Of a stretch of DNA of 64,000 nucleotides, positions 45,997 to 56,560 are shown one piece after another. Each line of letters opens with the position of its first letter. Position 1 is the first letter of the stretch. The DNA lies in assembly GCA_028673005.1 (NCBI GenBank), contig CM054114.1:12679108-12743107 (forward strand). Reading direction: 5' to 3'. The notes below the pieces were generated by a model. It made no database searches. It was not told the DNA's origin and was given only the letters and a program-made list of their open reading frames with translations. This DNA is from Tanypteryx hageni (taxonomy: Eukaryota; Arthropoda; Insecta; Odonata; Petaluridae). The translations under genes were made by a program, and so were the position numbers.

Positions 45997-48041
45997 GTAC
46001 TAAAAGGAAAGATAGGCGGCAACGGGACGGCCGAGTGGATCCGAAAGCGAAATGAATTAGCATGGAATGGCGAGTCATTGAAACGCCTCGAACCCGGAGA
46101 AATGGGCAAATGAAGAGGTTATCTGCTAAAAGCCCGCTCGGCCCACTCGATGCACATAGGAATGTGGGAATAATAGAGAAACCGAAAGGCCACGGCGTAA
46201 GTAAACACATTGCAAGCACAATAGGTAGGGAAATTCTCGAATTCCAGATGCGTGCCCTTAAAACATAGAAAGCTGACGCATACTTCCGTCACTGTAAATT
46301 ATTAACCCTTTTGGGTCGGAAATAAAATAAACAAGGTATCGGTTATTTATTTTTCAGTACAATCACTTCATAGAGTATCGTTCTATAAAGTGATAAATTA
46401 TTCTTGCAGCGAAATGTAAAGTGAGAAAAATCTCAGCACGCATCTGGGCCGAACGGGAAAAGAGTACACATAGTAAGAGAATTTCACGTCTTTTCATTGG
46501 TTTTCTACAAAATTTGCGTGACATTAAAAGCGAACAGTATTTAATTGCCTTTAACCTCCAGTGCATAGTGACTAATGACATCGGGAAATCTCGCCTAGTT
46601 TGCGATAAACTAACAAAAATATCGTCTTTTATGTTTTCTATCGTTAGAATTAAATCACTTTCTATGCGTCCGAGTTTTCGTTGACCAAGAAGACAATCTT
46701 TAACGACTGTCGCTGACAAAAATCTTTGATCCCTCTGACAAAAGCCGAGCCATAGCAGCACTCACTAGCACTTCATTGGCATTTATAAAATAGGTTCAAA
46801 ACGTACCTAATTTATAAAAGAATAACACGTAATAAAGGCATCACGTCTATTTGACACGGAAAGGAAAGCGTAAAGGGCCATTTTTTTGCTTTTCAGGACC
46901 GGCGGTCTCCACGTGGCGTGCGTGCGTTATGGTAAATAACCTCGGCGGAAATTCCATAAGATGAAATATCGCGCGACGTCCGCTTGATTTAGAGTTTATT
47001 ATACACAACATGTTATTCGAGAACGCATCTAAAAAGGCAGAAAAAGCGAGAATATGGATGGGAGACGCGGGATATCCGAGGACACGAAGTGGGCGGACCG
47101 TAAACGAAGCCTCCAGGGAGAGAACAAATTAAAATTTCCCCGCCGTGATGAGGGACTACGTGAAAGTGAACGGACGCTCACAAGACTTGAATTTTACGCC
47201 TCCGGGGACGTGTAGACGAATGTCGCCGTCGCTCAGACAGAGGTCGCCTCCGTCGGCCGACCGACCGCGCACGCCCAGCACCCCACCCTCTCTCCCACCC
47301 CTTCCCTCTCTCCCACCCCCTGCCCTCTCTCTCACCCCCTCCTCTCTCTCTCACCCCCTCCCCTCTCTCCCACCCCCTCCCCTCTCCTCCACCCTCTCCC
47401 ACCCCCTCCTCCTCACTTCGGATAAGCGACTTCTTTTGTCGGACTCGTAATTTGGCCTAGCGAGGGAGACCTTTCAATTCTAGCGTGAGTGCGTGCCGTT
47501 AAAATGAAATCGCGTTGGCAAGGCCGATGTAAATCGCGCAGAGACGCAAGATAAAAATCTATCGTCGCGGAAGTGGGACGCTCGGCAATTTTTCGTGGCA
47601 CTCTGAGAAACTTGACGCTCGGAAATTCAATGGATGAATAAACTCGTTGTATCACATTGTGCAAAACGGCGAATTTCCCTCCACCGCTTCAAGAGGAATG
47701 CAAAATAAAGAATTCTTGGCCGCTTTGATCGAAAGGTCCTTTCACAAGGATATCTGATCGAAAAACATGAATATGAGCCTTTTATTTTCCGTTGAATGAA
47801 TGATGATAAATCAATTTGAAAATGGATCAAAAGTACGTTTTAAAATTACTGTACGCAATAGTAGTAATAATAATTTATTTAAAACAAACAGGCTTCCCCC
47901 AATTACATGTATTATAATATTTTTAATGACAAGCACACACGACCAAGGCTGCCAATTCGGTAAAAACATTTTTTTAAACTAAAATGAAGCGATGCAGGTT
48001 AGTTACCATGCTAAGAAATGTATTCACCACGAAACAAATCT
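45997..48041. other. Spacer with C-rich block
   Basis: A CCCTCTCTCCCACCCC tandem block lies at about 47280-47415. No gene recognised in the rest. Confidence 0.5.
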
Positions 48042-48132
48042 TAAACAAATAAAATAAACAATACGATATAGTATTTTTATTATAAAACTCTTGCTAAAAA
48101 TACTATCTAGTACTGTTTATTTTGTTTGATTA
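48042..48132. ncRNA. miRNA-precursor-like hairpin candidate
   Basis: Arms 48042-48079 and 48095-48132 pair over 38 positions with four single mismatches (67/107, 65/109, 61/113, 45/129; last digits of coordinates) and one wobble, around a 15-base loop. Length, loop size and isolated symmetric mismatches are like a pre-miRNA. It is very AT-rich, and either strand could fold. It could also be a small foldback element; expression is unknown. Confidence 0.45.
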
Positions 48133-51100
48133 TGGAATTCCACCAAGTTTCTGCCTCGTCCATTAACTAGAAACAAAATCTTAACTGAACTTTGGAGAAA
48201 AACAGTTGTTCGGGACATATTTTTAATCGACGTCAACGGATTTATTTTTGCAAACGCTGTCTTTTTTAAATCGAATTTTCCGCATATCTCCGGCTTAGGC
48301 CATTCCCACGAACTCGCATCGGTCAGATTCAGGCGGTGACGAACCTTGACAACAACGCAGGTGTTGGTTGTCGTGTCGCTCGGGTGTCATGCTTATTACT
48401 TCCTAGCAACACATTAGTCGAGCACGCCAACGCGTTTCAGAATGAATTGCGACTCGCATTCGACTTTTTGCCACTCACCAAGATTTACCGCCTCGCTCCT
48501 TATTAGTGTCCTCCCCCTCCCCTCCCACTCGTCTCCGTCCGAGGCTGCGCGCGCGAGGGTAAAAACAATTAAAGCGAGAAATTTTCCGCGGACATTTTTA
48601 CGAGCGAGATGAGAGAAGCCTATGAATTATCGCGCATTTAGATAATCGCCATAACGGTTTCCCCACTTCCTCCCCCTCCCTTCCTAACTCCCCCCTCCTC
48701 CCTCCCCCTCTCTAGGAGGTCTTATCTCCATCGAATCCCGGTGTATGCGGTTATTAATTCTCCCCAGTTCAACTACTTTAAGTGTCTATACCGGAAGTGA
48801 GGAAGCGGGAAAATGGCTTAACTTCAAATTTCTCCGCGCCCTATAATGAAAGATTTTTAGTGGGTCCCTTCCGACACATTCCGTTTATCTAGCATGTAAT
48901 TTCGGAGCGGTTATTCCCCCCTAATCTTTCTTCCTCCTCTTCTCCCTTTCGCTCGCGTGAAAACAAACGAAACGCCTCGCGCCCCGGCCATCAATCGCTC
49001 GAAAATTACATCCCGCGCGACTTTTTTGGAAACGAAAACTCCATCAAAATGATTTACGGCGCCACTCGGTGGCCGGATTCGGAATTTCAAACAAAAAAAT
49101 CACTCGTATTATTTGAGGCGTTGCTTTATCGGGAGCAGGTGGGCACGTTATGCCGAGAGTGAAACCTTCCAAAGCGGGAATGCGACCCCTGGGGGCAACA
49201 AGTGAATGCGCCGAATGAATCTGGCTCTCGCACGAGCACGAACTGCGAACTCCTGCGCGAAGCGACGGCTGCGCCCTTGCTGCGGAAGATGGAACTATGC
49301 TCGAAAGAGGGCAAAGCATCCGAGATACGCGATGCCGTCGATTACTTCGCTCTCATTTGCGCGAAATCTTTTATCGAAGCGCACGGATTTCCAAATTCCA
49401 ACTTCACTCTCACATAAACCACTAATAATAGACCAAATAAACCGTTCTCCATCTTCTCTCGTCGTGAATATTGAATATCATTCACTATGCAAATTCAAAC
49501 ATTATTTTGGCACCAACAGTAGCACAGTTTCATTGCTGTAAGAATATGACAGGAAGAAATTTCAGTGGAAACAGCTTCACCGTAAAGTATTCAAATGCAT
49601 TAAAAATAAAAGCAGCAAGCAGCGTCGTTGCTTCGACGTGGCTAAATTATAGGGGCATTAAATTTTTAATGTAGGCCACTAACAGAAATCGAGTCGTTTT
49701 GTACATAAACGGTAATAACTTTGAAGCTTAAAAAACCGTTATCCATAAAAAAACAAATTCACAGACTTGCGCAGGTGTGGACGCGGAATTAATTCATTTG
49801 CCGAAGAGAAACCAGTTTTAAACAACCATTTCGAATATAAAAGATGTAAAAAATGAAAATACGAGTGAACTTTAAAAATAGCACGCTATGTCTCGACGTT
49901 ATCTTTGTCGTATGGAATCCCAACAGCGAATAGGATTTTTACCAAATATGTCCAGTTACGAGGTTGCATACCTCTAGGAATAAATAGGATCGTTTCCGGG
50001 AAATTTATATCTTTTATGCGAAATATTTCATAGAAATTTGACGTCCATTCGAGGAAATGTGATCTCGCAAAAAATTCGACCGCCTCCTTGTATTCCTCGC
50101 TCACCTCGTAACAATTCCACCCACGCCCTATTCGGGCCGCATTACCATCCTCCGCCGAAGCATTACGTCACGTGTTAGCAGCCGTGCGGGCATCTCGCCC
50201 CATCTGATTTCTCCCTCCCGCACATTCAAAATACCCCCTTACCCCTTTTATGAGGATGGAACCACGAGGAGCCAAGCAGCGAGGTATGCGGTGGACCGAG
50301 TCCAAGATGGATATCGAGAGTGGCGGAGAATGGGAGATGGCTGGGGGAGGAGATAAAGAATCCCTTTTACCCGCGGGTTCTATAGAGGGAGTCATGATGA
50401 GCAGCCGACCATACATCTTCCATTCTGCGTTTCATCCAGCGATCCATTCACCCTCTGGATGAGGTGGCGGTGGTTGGTTTTGGTGGGTTTAGCCCTCGCA
50501 TTGAAAGACGGGAGTTAGATAGCTCCTTATAGAAGGTCTGCTCCGTCCCTCCCATCGCCCACCCCTCTCTGCCTCCCTCTCCCTCCCTCCACGCACCGCA
50601 GAGGCTCCTTTGTGCCCAGATGACCCTCATTACGATGCGATGATCATCTCCGCGTTGACGGGCCAACCATGATTCCCATTACGGATGGATGTTGGTCGGT
50701 GTCCTCTGAAGGACGATCTCAAAAACTCATTCGAGACATTTAATTCCGCTATTTTTCTACCACAATATATATATATATCTCTCTTGTTCCTTTGGTCTCT
50801 TCCCTCGAGAAGTTACGTCGGTCGCTTTTTCTGCAAATGACCCGCCTCAGTTGTTAGCCCATTTAAAAAGACTGGCAGAGATAGATTAGCCTGGCTGTGA
50901 TATTAAGCCTATGAAATATTGTTCCGTTTGCTCGCTTGAACGCAGTCCTTGGTTGGCGTCGGATTTTTAACAGTAGCCGAGAGAAGTTGCTCCAATATTA
51001 AAATGTCATTCGTAGATTAAATCTCCCTCTATCGTATAATCTCCACAAATAAAATATCTTCCGTATTGTTTTCTTCAAATAAATTTTGAAAATGAATGAA

Positions 51101-52130
51101 AATACTTTTAGCTTCTATGTTTGCTCAAATTGGTCACTCGTTTTAACGAAGATTAATCTCCTGGGTGCGTATTAGGCAAGCGGGTTTAATTGTTCGGAAG
51201 GCACTGCACAGATTATGACCTAGTTCTACGGCAAGAGGAATGACGCTACTTCGCCGACGAGGACTAAATTAGGTCTCGTAAAATCGTCCCATTCGATCCA
51301 TCGTGATATCGACCGAACCTACGCGCACTCGCTCTGGTTGGCGTTGCGTCAGAAACGCCGATCGGGAAACTATCGCGTCGATATTCCAATATGTGCGCAT
51401 TTTTAATCTCCGAATGCCACGAAATCCATTATGCGGCGAGGAATTTAATCAAGATATATTCTGGAAAATAACTCTCACCCGCGGCGCCATTATAACGCGA
51501 AAAGTTTAAAATCTCATAAATCCATTCCGTAAAAAATTATATTTCCTCCTTCCCATATACTTTTTTTAATTTTGGAAGCCCCTCGCAGTGCATTTTTTTC
51601 GAATAACACTCGCTAGCTTTTCTTTATCGCCGCAATTTCCATGATTTACGAGGAAAGGCGTAATTTCGAGGCACCTTCATATTTCCCGACGTCCCTTTAA
51701 CCCGTCCATAAATACCTGTGACGTAGGCTCTTTTTAAGGGAAGGAGGGTAGGCGAGGTGCTGCGCCCGTGGGGGAGGTAAAAAACACTCCTTGCGAAGCG
51801 AAAGGCAGGTGCGGGGGCGGCTAGGGGAAGATGGGGATGGGAAGTGAAGAGGGTTAACCCACGGCTAACAGCTTGTAAGAATATTCGATGTAAACAAGAG
51901 GAATTTTTGCATTGACGTAAACGCTCTCTGTTTTTTTAAACTATTAAAGTGACCAATTTTTTTATTACGCGATTTTTTGGGCAGATGTGTGTTGGTATGG
52001 TTTCAAACTCGCCGGAGAGAGTATATAACTGTATAGTACGTATTAATGATTAATATATCTCCAGTTGCCATGAAAGGATTGTGCAAATCATAAGTCTTCG
52101 CTTATTTTTTTGTAATCAACAATTACTTAT
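48133..52130. other. Spacer without a recognisable gene
   Basis: Alternates AT-rich and CpG-containing, C-rich patches (48500-48560, 48660-48715, 50550-50600). Frames at 49044-49541 and 50168-50462 lack recognised domains. It may hold regulatory DNA but nothing specific can be named. Confidence 0.4.
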
Positions 52131-52133
52131 GAC

Positions 52134-52146
52134 GGCTGCCTAGCAA
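52134..52146. promoter_or_regulatory. X-box-like motif (RFX type)
   Basis: GCTGCC-T-AGCAAC fits the RFX half-site pair GTNRCC/RGYAAC with a one-base spacer and one mismatch. Function not shown. Confidence 0.3.
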
Positions 52147-55051
52147 CTGATACGTGCATCTATGTTTCCTAACCGCTTCACATAGTTATGACTTTTGTTG
52201 AATATCAATTGGTCTTCCTATTAATAAAATGAGCTCAATAATTCATTTTTGGAATTTTGTTTACGAAATAAATAAAATGGTAGTTTATTTTATTAATGCG
52301 AAAGAAAATATGAAGTTGACATTTAAACTGGGTTTTAACGATTTGGACGGGAACACGAGCATAACTGCGAGAGAGAAGCATTATTTATGACTTCGCCCTG
52401 AATATGCCTGAAAACTGGTTTATAAGTCCTTCAACAGACTTATTAATTGTAATAACACTAACTAATGCATGCGTTAACTCTAACATTTCAAAATTTTATA
52501 TTTAACTCGACTCAAATTAGTGAATAACTACGTGATATCCACGATTACTATGCTATGCGTGTTTAGATAAATAAGAGCAAATAAATCAGAAAAATACAAT
52601 AATGTCATGCGATACTTCAATATTTTCCAAGAATTTTCGACAGAAAAAACTGTTTCTTAAAAATTGAAATACTGCTTTTGAGGCATGAATAACTCGCTCA
52701 AGTTACAGGAAGTAACAAAACAGTCGTTTCGATCGAAGATAACTACGATTAGTGAAGAGGCGCGCGTATCCATAAGCAGTTTTTTTACGAGCTGCAGTAA
52801 CAGAAAATTGCACGCAGTTTATTTTACTCTAAAAACACGAAATGAATTGGCACTGTAAACGAGCTACATAAAATCGGGAGGATGTAGATACCAAATTGCA
52901 CTGATGTGGCCTAAGGTATTGTTCAATATTTTATTTTTCTAATTCCATTTAAATGGGATAAAATGTATTAAGAGTTATTTCCGTCCCAAGTAATTATGTT
53001 ACTCTTATTTAAAGCAAAACAAATTTGGAATGAGATAAATTTGACTTCTCGCTTGAATTAGAGATCTAAAAATGATTAACCTTGGATTCATACAATAGAT
53101 GCTTCAGTTTATGCAATGCTACGGTAATTAATGGTCAGGGAAGGATTGGGGAACTTTCCTAGAGAGGGAGGGGTGAAAGAGACATTGCTTTCCCTTGGAA
53201 ATAATCAAATAGTAATATGTCTCGTCATGAAATTTAGTAAACATAAAAATAGAAGTGGGGTGGGGTGGAGGGGTGTGATCGACCTTCTCCGCTGGATACG
53301 CTTATGTTTACGGCTTCCGAGGCGACGGAAAGGAATTATTTTCAGCGAAAAATCAAAATTACTGCATCCGCCGCTGGTTCAGAACCTCCGCCCACATTGT
53401 TGCGGGAGCGTGCACCGCCGAGTCCTTTGGGGATCAGCAGAGCGAGACGCCGTACCATCGATGTTCAACGGATAGCGGAGAAGCATGACGCGCGATTCCT
53501 CGTCCAATTTCGACCCCGCCAGCAGTTAATGACTTCCAGAGGAGTAATATCGATACTAATCGAACGGTGAAAACCACGCAATCAAAGGCAGCCGTGGGAA
53601 ACTTCACGCGTTCTACCGATCCATTCTCCGGCTCCGCTCCATCGGAGGCCCTCCATCCCGCCCCCGTGCGGTGATATTGCGTCCCTTCGCCCCCGTCTCC
53701 TTCCTCACCCTCCCCTCCCCAAGTAATCCCATCTCGGCTACCCCTTCCCCTTCTTTACGTCCGTAACCTCGCCCCCACCCCCTAGGCAAGCGACGGGGTC
53801 TTCTCGGGCCGCCGCCGATGCGGAAGCTTAATGAGCCGTCGTAAACGTTATATTAATCCCTGTTTCCATGGCAACGATGCGTCGAGGGGAACGTCCCGGC
53901 CTCGCATCGGAATATACGTGTCTGGAATCTTTTAGCTTTTGTGAAAAAAAGTTGAAAGACCCTTTTCTTCTTACCCTCGTCTCGAGATGTCGCTGCGTGA
54001 TGGATTTACGTCAGAGCCAACTAGGTTTTTGTTGTTGGAATCTCTTATTTCTTAATTACAAAACTGAAATGAAGAAGTGATTGTTCCGTCACTGAAACAC
54101 TTGATATGAGAAATTGTATGGAAAGCTCCACATGTAATTACCGAGAAGCACAACTTATTTCTCATATTCTCACGCATCGTATTGTCCATTTTTTGCTTAT
54201 TTCCATTTTATAACTCATTCTTAATGAACGTTTAATGCTGTAAAGCACCTGGTTCTAATTACAAAATACGAAATTCTTCACTTGATGGGAAAACTTCCAA
54301 ATTGTTTTTTCGGTTAAAGGAGAGCTGTGGAAGTAATTAGGAAAAAAGCTTTCCTTATTGCAGGTTATATACAAACAGCTCTTTAAATAAAAGTACAACC
54401 AGTACCTATGTATAAAGTTCTGTTGTTTGGAATATCAAAAGGATAGAATAATGGATAAGCTGGCTCTCATAGTTAAGCAAAATAAAATAATATTAACTAA
54501 TTCTAAAAATAAGAAACCATGAAAAAATACGTTTACCTACACGCAAAAAATCTACCATTCACATAATCCTTGCTTTTTCCAAAATAATCGAATTCGTAAC
54601 GGAAGAAAGAATAAATTTATTTTATAAAAGATTATAAGGAATTCGTTTTTGGTTAACTAGCTAATAAACAGCGCTTAACGCCCTTTTACCTGTGGCGGAT
54701 ACAGAAACTTCACAAAGGACGATCACCTCTCTTGAATCTTCTACTGCCGACGGATCTGAATATTCCAACCCGTCAGAATTTTTCTTTCCATTCTCCTGCA
54801 AATCTAATCTATAGCCCAGAATTAAGAGATCCCATTCGCTGTTGGTGGCTTGTAGAATATTAATGTACTTTCGCAAATATAACAGAAGTGTTCAATATCC
54901 TATTAAAATCTTATATAACAATTCAACTTTGTACATTTAAGATACTAACAATTAACACAAAATAGAACTATAACGATGCATATTTTTAAATGAACAAAAG
55001 TAAGTATATACGCGTTTTTAACCAGCTTTCCAGAATGGAAAATAGGTTTAT
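52147..55051. other. Spacer without a recognisable gene
   Basis: AT-rich to 53.1 kb. 53.25-53.9 kb is CpG-containing and C-rich. AT-rich again to 55 kb. A second X-box-like motif lies at 53862. No gene recognised. Confidence 0.45.
53862..53875. promoter_or_regulatory. X-box-like motif (RFX type)
   Basis: GTTTCCATGGCAAC: an inverted pair of RFX half-sites with AT spacer and one deviation in the left half. It sits at the edge of a CpG-containing segment (53.6-53.9 kb). Confidence 0.4.
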
Positions 55052-55190
55052 AGTTACTACGTTGCGTCTATCTGTCCCCCCTATTAACTTTTGAACCTAA
55101 AGACCGATTTTCATGACATTTGGTGTAAATATCTTGCTACTGATGCGAAGATTGAAAGTCCCGGGTTCGATTCCTTCGGTTCCTTCCCAT
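55052..55190 (+). repeat. Old dispersed repeat with a tRNA-like B box, copy 3
   Basis: Contains GCGTCTATCTGTCCCCCCTA, ACCGATTTTCATG, GCGAAGATTGAAAGTCCCGG and the B box GGGTTCGATTCC. Same block order as 12741-12890 (reverse). See copy 2. Confidence 0.6.
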
Positions 55191-55409
55191 TTGATTTTCA
55201 TGGAAAATCTGAAATCCATCGTGTAGGGTAATTTTCTATTGCATATTAATATATCTTAGAATTGTAATATCGGAACGGGGTTTCTACTATCCTCTGAGGG
55301 AAGGAATGGAAATTATAAATTGTATCGTATAATGTAGCTTTTTCAACGTATTTCTTTGATTTTCGCATTAATACTGGCGCTTTGGCAGTTTTTATCGCGC
55401 ATTACGAGT

Positions 55410-55423
55410 GTTGCCATAGCAAC
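55410..55423. promoter_or_regulatory. Perfect X-box (RFX site)
   Basis: GTTGCCATAGCAAC matches the RFX consensus GTNRCC-N(0-3)-RGYAAC completely. RFX factors drive ciliary genes in animals. Whether any gene nearby uses it cannot be seen, since no exon is recognised. Confidence 0.5.
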
Positions 55424-55575
55424 GACTATTGTTGGACTCGGACAAGCGTTATTTTTGTCACAAAAATACGCGTGATCCATTTAGTTTTACGCTCAAATGT
55501 ATTTGTAATATTTTATATCGTTAAATTTAAAATTTTGGGAACACAAAGAGTAACTCATACGCAGGTATGTTGATT

Positions 55576-55850
55576 GATTTGGTCTTTATTTGGGGCGAGA
55601 TTGAGACTAAGAAGTCCCATTTTCAACCTAACCCCTCGTCATGAAACATATACAATAATACATACAATATTATGTAAATACAAGTAATTTAAGTATTGGA
55701 AAAGAAAAGATGTAATTTTGTGGGAAAAATAGGACTGCTGAATAATGAAATCCATATTAAAAAACCCACTGCAGGAAAACACCCACTATATGTTAAAGCT
55801 AATAAAATCAATATAATTATATCAAACAAATAATTATGGGGAAAGTGGGC
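55576..55850 (+). repeat. GAGATTGAGAC dispersed repeat, copy 2
   Basis: TTGGTCTTTATTTGGGGCGA, GATTGAGACTAAGAAGTCCC, TGTGGGAAAAATAGGACTGC and CCACTGCAGGAAAACACCCA in the same order as at 24764-25040. Confidence 0.7.
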
Positions 55851-56015
55851 ATCATAAGTTCTGTTTGGATCATCTTGTTCTAAATACATATTCAAATACA
55901 TATTATAAATTGCATATAGCTTTAACATATAGGTAATAGATAAGGCTTCAGATACTTTAATACCTGTCCATCCTTTCTTATCACGGTTAATTATTATATT
56001 TCATAAGGGAGAGAT

Positions 56016-56152
<137 letters not shown>

Positions 56153-56199
56153 TACATAAATAATGAAACATTGCATTTTCTAATTTGTCCGTTTCAGTA

Positions 56200-56560
56200 T
56201 CGACGGCGCAGCGATCGCCTCCCGTCCGACGAGCACCCCAAAGACCCATCCTAGGCCCTCGCCATTTCTAGGGCAAACTTCGGCGGCGGCGACATCATAA
56301 CACGCAGGCGTCGCGGTTAAAGTCGTCGGCTGGAGCGATGGACGCGGTCTGGCACCCGAGGCGGCGGCGGCGTCGTCGTCAAACACTAGAGAGCGTGACG
56401 CCTTCGACTTGGCGTGGCGTAGTAATGAAAGGGGTCGATGCGGCGGGGAACAAAGGAAAGTAAGGGGAGGGGGAGGGCGTGGGTGGAAGGGATATATAAA
56501 AGGCGTGCCCGATCGCACGGGTTCCGTTGGGAGGTGGATGCCGGCCGGACTAGGAATCTC
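56200..56560 (+). promoter_or_regulatory. CpG-rich promoter candidate with TATA box
   Basis: A CpG-dense segment (GGCGGCGGCG, CGTCGTCGTC) leads into a purine-rich stretch with GGGCGTGGG (56476-56484) and then TATATAAAAGG at 56493-56503. This is a strong TATA box, so a start site would be expected near 56522-56530. It is the only place in the window with this combination. No ORF or exon downstream is recognised, so the transcript, if any, is unknown. A chance TATA next to the microsatellite-rich region remains possible. Confidence 0.4.

Noticed and set aside
50885..50925. Minus-strand match to the miR-2 family seed (TATCACAGCCAG).
   Set aside because: No complementary arm lies within 60 bases on either side, so no precursor hairpin can form.
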